A stretch of 5,308 nt of DNA from an uncultured Phascolarctobacterium sp. (GTDB lineage Bacteria; Bacillota; Negativicutes; Acidaminococcales; Acidaminococcaceae), in contig USHB01000123.1 in NCBI GenBank assembly GCA_900554395.1, positions 1-5,308 on the forward strand, read 5' to 3'. Both the position numbers and the translations under genes were made by a program. Numbering within the stretch: position 1 is the stretch's first letter; each line of letters begins with the position of its first letter. Under the pieces are notes generated by a model. That model did not search any database. It saw nothing but the letters and a program-made list of their open reading frames with translations, and was not told the origin of the DNA. Positions 1-4,992 of this stretch are shown here, piece by piece.

Positions 1-1
1 T

Positions 2-703
2 ATTACCGAAAAAATGGCTGCCGAAAAAATGCGCCGTGAGTTCAGCGCAAATGTATCGCACGAACTTAAAACGCCGCTCCAGTCTATTCTCGGTTATGCC
101 GAGATTATGAAAAACGGTTTGGTAAAAGATGAAGATAAACAGCGCTTTTTGGAACGTATTCACGCCGAAGCGGAAAATATGATAGAGTTAATTCAAAATA
201 TCATGGAACTTTCGCGTCTGGACGAGAATAAATCGGCAGGGGATTTTGAACCGGTTGATTTGTACGAATTGGCGCAGTCCGTAGCTTTGCGCTTAAAGCA
301 TAAGGCGCAGGGCAAAGGCGTAACCGTAAATGTAACTGGAAGCAGCACTGTTGTGGATGGCGTGCCGTCTGTTTTAAGCGAGGTGCTGTATAACCTTGTT
401 GATAATTCTATAAAATATAACAAGGATAACGGCAGTGTAACCGTAAAAGTAACAGATGGGACGGCTGAAGCAGCAGTTTGCGTCAGCGATACAGGTATTG
501 GCATTGGCGCGGCAGACCGTGAACGTGTTTTTGAACGTTTTTACCGTGCTGATAAAAGCCATAATAAAGAAACCGGCGGAACGGGGCTCGGGCTTTCCAT
601 TGTTAAGCATGGGGTTTTATTCCATAAAGGACATGTGGAACTGGAAAGCGAGCTTGGCAAAGGCACTAAAATAACCTTTGCGCTGCCGAAAAAGAAACAA
701 TAG
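2..703 (+). CDS. Sensor histidine kinase, C-terminal part (5' truncated by window edge)
   Basis: This is the catalytic half of a membrane sensor kinase of the PhoR-like HisKA/HATPase_c type. It autophosphorylates on histidine and passes the phosphate to a response regulator. The frame is open back to base 2 (ITEK precedes the first internal ATG at 14), so the ATG at 14 is not the true start; the sensor, membrane and PAS/HAMP parts lie outside the window. Numbering from the Met at 14, I see the H-box SHELKTPL with phospho-acceptor His16, the N-box NLVDNSIKYN (127-136), the G1 box DTGIGI (159-164), the F-box FERFYR (173-178) and the G2 box GGTGLGL (188-194). All catalytic boxes are intact. The MRREFSANVSHELKTPL signature is typical of PhoR/WalK-like kinases, but the partner regulator is not visible, so I assign no symbol. 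A strong terminator follows the stop codon, so this is probably the last gene of its operon. Confidence 0.93.
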   Translation: MTEKMAAEKMRREFSANVSHELKTPLQSILGYAEIMKNGLVKDEDKQRFLERIHAEAENMIELIQNIMELSRLDENKSAGDFEPVDLYELAQSVALRLKHKAQGKGVTVNVTGSSTVVDGVPSVLSEVLYNLVDNSIKYNKDNGSVTVKVTDGTAEAAVCVSDTGIGIGAADRERVFERFYRADKSHNKETGGTGLGLSIVKHGVLFHKGHVELESELGKGTKITFALPKKKQ

Positions 704-739
704 CATAACACCCTTACAATAAATTGTACTGCTTTTATT

Positions 740-771
740 GGCGCCTGTGTTTGACGGGCGCTTTTCTTTTT
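740..771 (+). terminator. Intrinsic terminator after the histidine kinase
   Basis: The stem GCGCCTGT (741-748) pairs with ACGGGCGC (754-761), with one G-U pair and a 5-base loop. It is followed by the T-rich run TTTTCTTTTT (762-771). It lies 37 bases after the kinase stop and immediately before the next promoter, so it separates two transcription units. Confidence 0.88.
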
Positions 772-773
772 GG

Positions 774-803
774 TTGACAATTAAACCCATTGTTATATAT
801 AAT
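774..803 (+). promoter_or_regulatory. Near-consensus sigma-A/sigma-70 promoter for the lipoprotein gene
   Basis: A perfect -35 TTGACA (774-779) and a perfect -10 TATAAT (798-803) are separated by 18 bp. The expected start of transcription is near 810, giving a short leader of about 25 bases before the GTG start at 836. Such a close match suggests strong constitutive expression. No operator-like repeat is evident. Confidence 0.85.
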
Positions 804-823
804 TTTGTGGTAGTTAAAATAAT

Positions 824-828
824 GGAGG
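824..828 (+). promoter_or_regulatory. Ribosome binding site that fixes the GTG start
   Basis: GGAGG sits 7 bases before the GTG at 836. No in-frame ATG lies between this site and the signal sequence, so the GTG is the start. The next in-frame ATG (residue 10) would destroy the basic n-region of the signal peptide. Confidence 0.85.
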
Positions 829-835
829 TATTTTC

Positions 836-1471
836 GTGAAAAGAATTTTAGTTGTTTTAAGCATGATGGTAATGCTGGTTGCCTGCTCTGCGCAGATTGC
901 AGGCGCTGAAAAAGTTAAATGGCAGGCACCTGATTTTAAATTTGGCGCAGTAACCGCCGTTGAAGTTGAAAGCATTAATATGCACCAGCCGACATATGAG
1001 AATTTTGTTGCCGAAAACGGAGCCGAAAGCAAAGTTGAAATCGCTTTAATGGAAGCGTTTGCCAAGGAAAAAGTGCAGTTTACCGCTCCCATTGAGGGCG
1101 AAACTGTCAGCAGCACTAATGTTGACCCTTCTAAAGCATTGAAAGTAATTGTTAACGTATATGCTCTGGGCAGCCAGTGGGAATGGCAGGAGCCTTACAC
1201 CGAAACCCGCCACGTTACCCGCCAGACCTCGGTTGTTGATGACAAAGGCCATGTAACCAAAGTTTCCGTACCTGATACTGAAATTGTTAATCATCCGCGC
1301 AAAAAAATATACACCGCCCGCGCTGAAATTGAGTTTGTTGTAAAAACCGCCGATGGCAGCCGAATTGTGTATACCATTAACGACAGCCGCGACAACTATG
1401 ACACTACCGATACCAGCGGTATGCTGAAACGTATTACCCGCGAATTTGCCGAAGCAATTACCGAAGATTAA
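836..1471 (+). CDS. Exported protein of unknown function, probable lipoprotein (211 aa)
   Basis: I do not recognise the family. The N-terminus is a classic export signal: MKR, then a hydrophobic stretch (4-15), then LVAC, a lipobox with Cys17 as the candidate lipidated residue. A signal peptidase I site after AGA (about residue 24) is an alternative reading. The mature part has a mixed alpha/beta look, with alternating hydrophobic strands (KVIVNVYALG, AEIEFVVKTADG) and an aromatic WEWQEPY segment near residues 118-124. There are no further cysteines, no obvious catalytic motif and no membrane segment. It has its own strong promoter and stands alone between a terminator and the queC promoter, so the context gives no function. 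The likely location is the cell envelope: outer membrane or periplasm if the host is a diderm Negativicutes. The gene is surely real given signal, ribosome site and promoter; its role is open. Confidence 0.88.
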   Translation: MKRILVVLSMMVMLVACSAQIAGAEKVKWQAPDFKFGAVTAVEVESINMHQPTYENFVAENGAESKVEIALMEAFAKEKVQFTAPIEGETVSSTNVDPSKALKVIVNVYALGSQWEWQEPYTETRHVTRQTSVVDDKGHVTKVSVPDTEIVNHPRKKIYTARAEIEFVVKTADGSRIVYTINDSRDNYDTTDTSGMLKRITREFAEAITED

Positions 1472-1479
1472 AAAAATAT

Positions 1480-1508
1480 TTGCCAAACCGGCACTTTTTG
1501 GTTATACT
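1480..1508 (+). promoter_or_regulatory. Promoter of the queC-queT-queF operon
   Basis: A -35 TTGCCA (1480-1485) and a -10 TATACT (1503-1508) have the optimal 17-bp spacing. The expected start near 1515 lies a dozen bases before the riboswitch aptamer at 1528, as usual for leaders carrying a preQ1-I switch. The -35 begins only 9 bases after the lipoprotein stop codon. Confidence 0.72.
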
Positions 1509-1527
1509 ATATTAGTAATTAAATAAC

Positions 1528-1567
1528 AGACTGTTCGGAACCATCCAGTCTATAAACAAAACTACGG
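1528..1567 (+). promoter_or_regulatory. Class I preQ1 riboswitch aptamer in the queC leader
   Basis: The fold matches the preQ1-I pattern. P1 is AGACTG (1528-1533) pairing perfectly with CAGTCT (1546-1551). The 12-base loop (1534-1545) ends in a C at 1545, the position of the ligand-pairing cytosine in known aptamers. An A-rich tail (1552-1561, ATAAACAAAA) runs into CTACGG. The H-type pseudoknot P2 can form between TCG (1535-1537) and CGG (1565-1567). The arrangement stem, 12-base loop, AUAA-rich tail is the same as in the Bacillus subtilis queC aptamer (known family). Placement just upstream of queC-queT-queF agrees. The switch should sense preQ1, the product of QueF, and repress the operon by premature termination at the hairpins downstream. 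Confidence 0.85.
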
Positions 1568-1571
1568 GCGT

Positions 1572-1592
1572 TTGCCGCTTGGCGGCAATTTT
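1572..1592 (+). terminator. First leader hairpin, candidate riboswitch-controlled terminator
   Basis: TTGCCGC (1572-1578) pairs perfectly with GCGGCAA (1582-1588) around a 3-base loop and is followed by TTTTATTGTT. The stem starts 5 bases after the aptamer pseudoknot tail, so it is close enough to be coupled to ligand binding. The T-run is short and interrupted, making it a weaker terminator than the next hairpin. It may instead be a spacer structure. Confidence 0.5.
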
Positions 1593-1602
1593 ATTGTTAT
1601 GC

Positions 1603-1635
1603 AATCCGTCTGTAGCCAGACGGATTTTTTATTTT
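1603..1635 (+). terminator. Second leader hairpin, strong intrinsic terminator before queC
   Basis: AATCCGTCTG (1603-1612) pairs perfectly with CAGACGGATT (1617-1626) around the loop TAGC, and the T-tract TTTTTTATTTT (1625-1635) follows directly. It ends just before the queC ribosome site (1638-1642), so transcription must pass it to express the operon. It is therefore the most likely expression platform of the preQ1 riboswitch. Confidence 0.85.
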
Positions 1636-1637
1636 AC

Positions 1638-1642
1638 GGAGG
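1638..1642 (+). promoter_or_regulatory. queC ribosome binding site
   Basis: GGAGG lies 5 bases before the ATG at 1648. It settles the start: an in-frame TTG at 1579 would place 23 extra residues across both leader hairpins and has no ribosome site. Confidence 0.88.
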
Positions 1643-1647
1643 CTATA

Positions 1648-2328
1648 ATGAAAGCACTTGTACTTTTAAGCGGCGGAGTAGACAGCAGCACTTGTCTGGC
1701 TTTGGCAAAACAAAAATATGCTGATGTTGCTGCACTTGCGTTGTATTACGGACAAAAACACAGCAAAGAACTGGCTGCCGCCGAAAGAATAGCGGCTTAT
1801 TATAACACGGAACTTTTAAAACTTGATTTAACTCCGGTGTTTGCTTACAGCAACTGCTCGCTTCTAAAACAATCTTCTGAAGAAATTCCGCAGCAATCTT
1901 ATGCGGAGCAGTTAAAAAACAGGCATGGCGAGGCTGTAACAACTTATGTCCCATTCCGCAACGGTGTATTTTTGAGCGTAGCGGCAAGCATCGCGCTGGC
2001 ACAAAATTGCAGCGTTGTTTATTACGGCGCGCACGCCGATGACGCTGCCGGAAGTGCTTATCCTGATTGCAGCAGTGATTTTAACAATAAAATGAATGAA
2101 GGCATTTATATTGGCAGCGGCCGTAAAGTGCAGCTTGTAGCCCCGTTTGTAAAAATGACCAAGCAAGAAATTGTCGGGCTTGGCTTGCAGCTTGGCGTAC
2201 CGTACGAATTGACATGGAGCTGTTACTGCGGCGGAGAAAAGCCGTGCGGAAAATGCGGCACATGTATTGACCGCAAAGCTGCATTTATAGCAAATGGTTC
2301 CACAGACCCGCTTGAATATGAGGAGTGA
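1648..2328 (+). CDS. queC: 7-cyano-7-deazaguanine (preQ0) synthase QueC
   Basis: QueC converts 7-carboxy-7-deazaguanine, ammonia and ATP into preQ0 in the cytoplasm, a step of queuosine biosynthesis. The 226-residue length is normal for the family. The N-terminus has the PP-loop ATP pyrophosphatase motif SGGVDSST (8-15), followed by LYYGQKHSKEL (32-42), VPFRNGVFLS (101-110) and the GAHADDAAGSAYPDC block (127-141). The C-terminal zinc site is visible as Cys192, Cys200, Cys203 and Cys206 within WSCYCGGEKPCGKCGTC. Cys194 is an additional cysteine in the slot where family members I recall carry Arg, Asn or similar. The gene follows the preQ1 riboswitch and terminator and is first in an operon: queT begins 4 bases after its stop, with the queT ribosome site inside the queC end. 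Confidence 0.97.
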   Translation: MKALVLLSGGVDSSTCLALAKQKYADVAALALYYGQKHSKELAAAERIAAYYNTELLKLDLTPVFAYSNCSLLKQSSEEIPQQSYAEQLKNRHGEAVTTYVPFRNGVFLSVAASIALAQNCSVVYYGAHADDAAGSAYPDCSSDFNNKMNEGIYIGSGRKVQLVAPFVKMTKQEIVGLGLQLGVPYELTWSCYCGGEKPCGKCGTCIDRKAAFIANGSTDPLEYEE

Positions 2329-2332
2329 TAAA

Positions 2333-2833
2333 ATGAAAACCAACTACACACGAACACAAAAAATAACAATTGCCGGTATTTGCATTGCCCTGTACATTGT
2401 AATAATGATGTGCACGCAGAGTTTTGCTTTTGGCCAGTACCAGGTGCGCATTTCAACAGCAATGTACGCTTTAAGTGCTATTTTCCCGTTTTTAATAGTT
2501 CCTTTCGGACTGGCAAATGTTATCAGCAACACGATTATGGGCGGGCTTGGGCCTTTGGATATGATTGGCGGCGGTATTGTCGGTATTTTAACAACTTCCG
2601 TTATCGTGCTTGCTAAACGCTATGGCTGCGGCAACTGGTGCATACTGCTTGCCATAACGCTTATCCCTGGTCTTGGCGTGCCGGTATGGCTTTCCATCCT
2701 TTTGGATATACCTTATTGGGTGCTGGCATCTACCGTTGTGGTAGGTCAGTTTATATGCGGTATTGCCGGCATGGCGCTTGTAACCGCTCTTGAAAAAACG
2801 TTCGCCGTAAATTTAGCGGCAGAAAGGAAATAA
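2333..2833 (+). CDS. queT: QueT-family queuosine precursor transporter (ECF S component)
   Basis: This is a small integral membrane protein of 166 residues, the substrate-binding S component of an energy-coupling factor transporter. QueT is predicted to import a queuosine precursor such as preQ1 or preQ0; this rests largely on genomic linkage to preQ1 riboswitches and queuosine genes, which is repeated here. About five hydrophobic segments are visible (roughly 11-29, 42-64, 77-95, 101-123 and 128-152). The family hallmark GQYQVRIS (34-41) follows the first segment, and [14 protein letters not shown] (71-84) matches the conserved glycine-rich loop and helix. The shared EcfA/EcfT energising module is not in the window. 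The start at 2333 is chosen because AGGAG (2321-2325), inside the queC end, lies 7 bases upstream; the earlier in-frame ATGs at 2294 and 2318 lack a ribosome site. QueF follows 2 bases after the stop. Confidence 0.9.
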   Translation: MKTNYTRTQKITIAGICIALYIVIMMCTQSFAFGQYQVRISTAMYALSAIFPFLIVPFGLANVISNTIMGGLGPLDMIGGGIVGILTTSVIVLAKRYGCGNWCILLAITLIPGLGVPVWLSILLDIPYWVLASTVVVGQFICGIAGMALVTALEKTFAVNLAAERK

Positions 2834-2835
2834 AC

Positions 2836-3306
2836 ATGACATCTGGAAGAAGCAAAGAAGAATTAAAAGGCGTAGGGCTTTTGGGTCATAAAACAGATTA
2901 TCCCACCGATTATGCGCCGCAGGTTTTGGAAGCATTTGTAAATAAGCATCCCGGCAACGATTACTTTGTAAAATTCAACTGCCCCGAGTTTACAAGCCTG
3001 TGTCCTATGACCGGGCAGCCCGATTTTGCAACAATTTATATTTCGTATGTACCCGATATGAAACTGGTGGAGAGCAAATCGCTGAAACTTTATCTGTTCA
3101 GCTTCCGTAATCATGGTGCATTTCATGAAGACTGTGTGAACATCATCATGAAAGATTTGATAAAACTGATGAATCCCAAATATATCGAGGTTACGGGTAT
3201 CTTTACTCCACGTGGCGGTATTTCGATTTATCCGTATGCCAATTATGGCCGTCCGGGAACGAAGTTCGAACAGATGGCAGAGCACCGGTTGATGAATCGG
3301 GAATAA
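2836..3306 (+). CDS. queF: NADPH-dependent preQ0 reductase QueF (type I); probable mosaic gene
   Basis: QueF reduces the nitrile of preQ0 to the aminomethyl group of preQ1 using NADPH, the step before tRNA insertion. It is a tunnel-fold enzyme of 156 residues, the usual size of the short type I class. Visible hallmarks are the catalytic Cys56 in [13 protein letters not shown] and Asp63 seven residues later, the QueF signature [16 protein letters not shown] (79-94), substrate-binding HED (97-99) and the C-terminal [10 protein letters not shown] block. AAAGGA (2823-2828) precedes the ATG. The reading frame is intact. Oddity: the first part uses the codon style and context of queC-queT (ATT, GTA/GTT, TTA). 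From about 3140 on the style changes (ATC, ACG, CGG) and the C-terminus AEHRLMNRE resembles Bacteroides QueF. The change falls inside the most conserved block of the protein, so the gene may join two species. Confidence 0.95.
   Translation: MTSGRSKEELKGVGLLGHKTDYPTDYAPQVLEAFVNKHPGNDYFVKFNCPEFTSLCPMTGQPDFATIYISYVPDMKLVESKSLKLYLFSFRNHGAFHEDCVNIIMKDLIKLMNPKYIEVTGIFTPRGGISIYPYANYGRPGTKFEQMAEHRLMNRE
3045..3140. other. Probable junction between two lineages inside queF
   Basis: To the left, the last clearly Negativicutes-like codons are ACA ATT TAT ATT TCG (3031-3045). To the right, the first clearly different ones are AAC ATC ATC ATG (3138-3149). Between them lies the most conserved part of QueF, where two unrelated species could share short identical DNA words. 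Everything left has Firmicutes-type signals and everything right has Bacteroidetes-type signals. The exact base cannot be set by eye. The cause may be a misassembly or a true recombination. Confidence 0.6.
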
Positions 3307-3337
3307 CCAGATATAAAAATAATAATACGGGCAGAAT

Positions 3338-3970
3338 ATGACTCATAATATACCTACTGAATTGCAGAGATACGTGCAGGAAAGGATTATCCCGCAATAT
3401 GCCGGCTTTGATAAGGCGCACCAGATAGACCATGCAGAAAAAGTGATCGAAGAAAGTCTGGCTCTTCATTATGAAGTCGATTCTGCAATGGTTTATACGG
3501 TTGCCGCTTATCACGACTTGGGTTTATGCGAGGGACGTGAATTTCATCATATCGTTTCGGGCAAAATATTGTTGGCGGATGAAACTTTGCGTCAGTGGTT
3601 TACCGATGAACAAATGCTGGAGATGAAGGAAGCGATAGAAGATCATCGTGCCTCCAATAAACAGGCTCCGCGAAGTATCTACGGGAAAATAGTGGCTGAG
3701 GCAGACCGGATTATTGATCCGGAAGTAACACTGCGCCGCACCGTACAGTATGGTTTGTCTCATTATCCGGAGATGGATAAAGAGCAGCAGTATGAACGCT
3801 TCCGGAAACATCTTGCCGATAAATATGCAGAAGGAGGGTATCTGAAGTTATGGATACCCCAGTCTGATAATGCCGGACGGTTGGCGGAGTTGCGTCAGTT
3901 GATGGAGAATGAGGAAGAACTGCGAACGGTATTTGATAAATTATATTTAGCGGAAAACTCAGCAGGATAA
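3338..3970 (+). CDS. HD-domain phosphohydrolase, substrate unknown
   Basis: This is a 210-residue soluble HD-superfamily protein, predicted to be a metal-dependent phosphohydrolase. The metal-binding residues are in order: His32 (IDHAEKV), His59-Asp60 (AAYHDLG), His103 in EDHRAS, which may assist, and Asp123 in VAEADRIID. The segment from about 130 to 210 is charged and helical, with LELRQLMENEEEL-like character near the C-terminus, and has no second recognised domain. No membrane segment or signal is seen. Its start lacks a Shine-Dalgarno sequence, typical of Bacteroidetes. It begins 31 bases after queF with no terminator or promoter visible between, so it is probably cotranscribed with queF in its native genome. 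That link hints at nucleotide or queuosine-related metabolism, but the family is too broad to name a substrate. It converges with rlmH, whose stop lies 28 bases further on. Confidence 0.9.
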   Translation: MTHNIPTELQRYVQERIIPQYAGFDKAHQIDHAEKVIEESLALHYEVDSAMVYTVAAYHDLGLCEGREFHHIVSGKILLADETLRQWFTDEQMLEMKEAIEDHRASNKQAPRSIYGKIVAEADRIIDPEVTLRRTVQYGLSHYPEMDKEQQYERFRKHLADKYAEGGYLKLWIPQSDNAGRLAELRQLMENEEELRTVFDKLYLAENSAG

Positions 3971-3983
3971 GGAGAGTTTGCTG

Positions 3984-4028
3984 TTGAATGGAGGCATGTT
4001 ATTCATGATGATACGGCCCTCCATTCAA
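3984..4028. repeat. 11-bp perfect inverted repeat at the convergent gene ends
   Basis: TTGAATGGAGG (3984-3994) and CCTCCATTCAA (4018-4028) are exact reverse complements separated by 23 bases. The left arm lies in the short gap between the HD gene and rlmH; the right arm lies in the last rlmH codons. Both convergent transcripts would fold it into a hairpin. There is no T-tract on either side, so it is not a standard intrinsic terminator. It may be a bidirectional 3'-end stabilising or termination structure. Confidence 0.7.
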
Positions 4029-4472
4029 TATCGTCATTGCCCGATAAATCTGTTCCACGAAGATCAGCCGTATCATCTGATGTGAAAACGTCATCTTCGA
4101 CATTGAAATCTTTTCATTAGCTACCTGATACACCTTCTCCGAAAATCCGTAAGGACCACCGATGACAAATACCAACCGCTTATTCACCGTATTCATCTTC
4201 CGTTTCATATAATCGGCAAATTCGAGTGAACGCATTTCTTTCCCGTGCTCATCGAGCAGCACGATCACATCCCCCGGTTGCAACGCTTTCAATATCAGTT
4301 CCCCTTCTTTCTCCTTCTGCTGATCCATCGAAAGGCTCTTGGTATTCTTCAGTTCGGGGATCACTTCCATATCAAAAGTGATGAAGCGTTTGGTACGCTG
4401 AATATAGTCATTAATAGCTGTAATATAGTGTTGTTCTACGGTTCGTCCAACGACGAGCAAAGTTGTTTTCAT
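3999..4472 (-). CDS. rlmH: 23S rRNA (pseudouridine1915-N3)-methyltransferase RlmH
   Basis: RlmH is a small SPOUT-class methyltransferase that uses S-adenosylmethionine to methylate N3 of pseudouridine 1915 in helix 69 of 23S rRNA, acting on assembled 70S ribosomes. The 157-residue length matches the family. The hallmarks are VLLDEHGKEM (71-80), the cofactor-binding IGGPYGF (104-110), and the C-terminal trefoil-knot segment with HQMIRLIFVEQIYRA (131-145) ending in GGPYHHE. The start chosen is the ATG at 4472, giving MKTTLLVVGR, the standard family N-terminus. A start 27 bases upstream would add MCSNQNIRR and lies within the predicted promoter. There is no Shine-Dalgarno sequence, as usual for Bacteroidetes. 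It is divergent from the DUF4783 gene and convergent with the HD gene. Confidence 0.97.
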   Translation of the reverse strand: MKTTLLVVGRTVEQHYITAINDYIQRTKRFITFDMEVIPELKNTKSLSMDQQKEKEGELILKALQPGDVIVLLDEHGKEMRSLEFADYMKRKMNTVNKRLVFVIGGPYGFSEKVYQVANEKISMSKMTFSHQMIRLIFVEQIYRAMTILNGGPYHHE

Positions 4473-4496
4473 GCGTCTGATATTCTGATTCGAGCA

Positions 4497-4528
4497 CAAA
4501 AATAGGCATTTTTTATGTTATTCTGCAA
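4497..4528 (-). promoter_or_regulatory. Bacteroidetes-type promoter for rlmH
   Basis: On the minus strand, TATTTTTG (4504-4497) fits the Bacteroidetes -7 consensus TAnnTTTG, and a TTG (4528-4526) lies 21 bases upstream as a -33 element. It would give a leader of roughly 20 bases before the ATG at 4472. The match is short, so it is a prediction. Confidence 0.5.
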
Positions 4529-4544
4529 TTAATGCTTACCTTTG
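4515..4544 (+). promoter_or_regulatory. Bacteroidetes-type promoter for the DUF4783-nadC unit
   Basis: TACCTTTG (4537-4544) fits the -7 consensus TAnnTTTG exactly. The -33 region is poor: only ATG at 4515-4517, 19 bases upstream, in place of TTG. The expected start near 4551 leaves about 50 bases of leader before the ATG at 4600. It lies back to back with the rlmH promoter. Confidence 0.5.
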
Positions 4545-4599
4545 CCTATCATTAGTTGAAAGTTTAAGCCTTTAAACTTCAACCCAAAAGCTTGGATTT

Positions 4600-4992
4600 A
4601 TGAAGAAACGAGTGCTTTTAGGAATGGCCTCTTTGCTTCTTTCTGTCTCATTGCTGATGGCGCAGGAGATACCGGCAGGAGGGATTACGGCATTTAAGCG
4701 GGGAAGCTCGCAGGAACTGAGTAAGTATATGGGAGACAAGGTAAACCTCGTTCTCCAAGGCAGCTCGGCAAACGTTGACAAGAAGAAAGCGACAGCAATG
4801 ATGCAAGAGTTTTTCACGGAAAACAAGGTCAACGCATTTGACGTGAATCATCAGGGAAAACGGGATGAATCCAGTTTTGTCATAGGTACGCTGACGACTA
4901 CAAAAGGGAAATTCCGTGTGAACTGCTTCCTGAAAAAAGTGCAGACTCAATATTTAATACACCAAATAAGAATTGACAAGATCAATGAATAA
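4600..4992 (+). CDS. Small exported DUF4783-type protein
   Basis: This 130-residue protein starts with a clear Sec signal peptide: MKKR, a hydrophobic core (5-19), and a likely cleavage after LMA (residue 21), leaving a mature protein of about 109 residues. I recognise it as the DUF4783 type found in Bacteroides, a domain of unknown function with a compact alpha+beta, NTF2-like look. The sequence runs from an N-terminal helix (GGITAFKRGSSQELSKYM), through strands around KVNLVLQG and FVIGTLTTTKGKF, to a final strand YLIHQIRIDKI. No catalytic motif and only one cysteine in the mature part are seen. There is no Shine-Dalgarno sequence before the ATG. Its last 8 bases overlap the nadC start (ATGAATAA), so the two are cotranscribed and probably translationally coupled. 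The functional link between a periplasmic protein and NAD synthesis is not obvious. Confidence 0.9.
   Translation: MKKRVLLGMASLLLSVSLLMAQEIPAGGITAFKRGSSQELSKYMGDKVNLVLQGSSANVDKKKATAMMQEFFTENKVNAFDVNHQGKRDESSFVIGTLTTTKGKFRVNCFLKKVQTQYLIHQIRIDKINE

Noticed and set aside
1046..1486. Long minus-strand open frame opposite the lipoprotein gene
   Set aside because: The plus-strand gene has promoter, ribosome site and signal peptide; the antisense frame has no recognisable product and looks like a coding shadow.
1481..1499. TGCC/GGCA hairpin followed by CTTTTT after the lipoprotein gene as a terminator
   Set aside because: The stem is only 4 bp and overlaps the predicted queC -35 and spacer; too weak to call.
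1533..1541. GTTCGGAAC palindrome inside the aptamer loop as an operator or hairpin
   Set aside because: It has a one-base centre and cannot form a loop; it is explained as part of the riboswitch loop.
1579..1647. In-frame TTG start that would extend QueC by 23 residues
   Set aside because: It would lie inside the two leader hairpins with no ribosome site, while GGAGG precedes the ATG at 1648 and the family N-terminus MKALVLLSGGVDSS begins there.
2294..2332. Upstream in-frame ATGs (2294, 2318) as starts for queT
   Set aside because: They overlap the queC coding end and have no ribosome site; the ATG at 2333 has AGGAG 7 bases before it.
4473..4499. rlmH start 9 codons upstream (MCSNQNIRR extension)
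   Set aside because: The family begins at MK-hydrophobic strand, and the extension would run into the predicted -7 promoter element.
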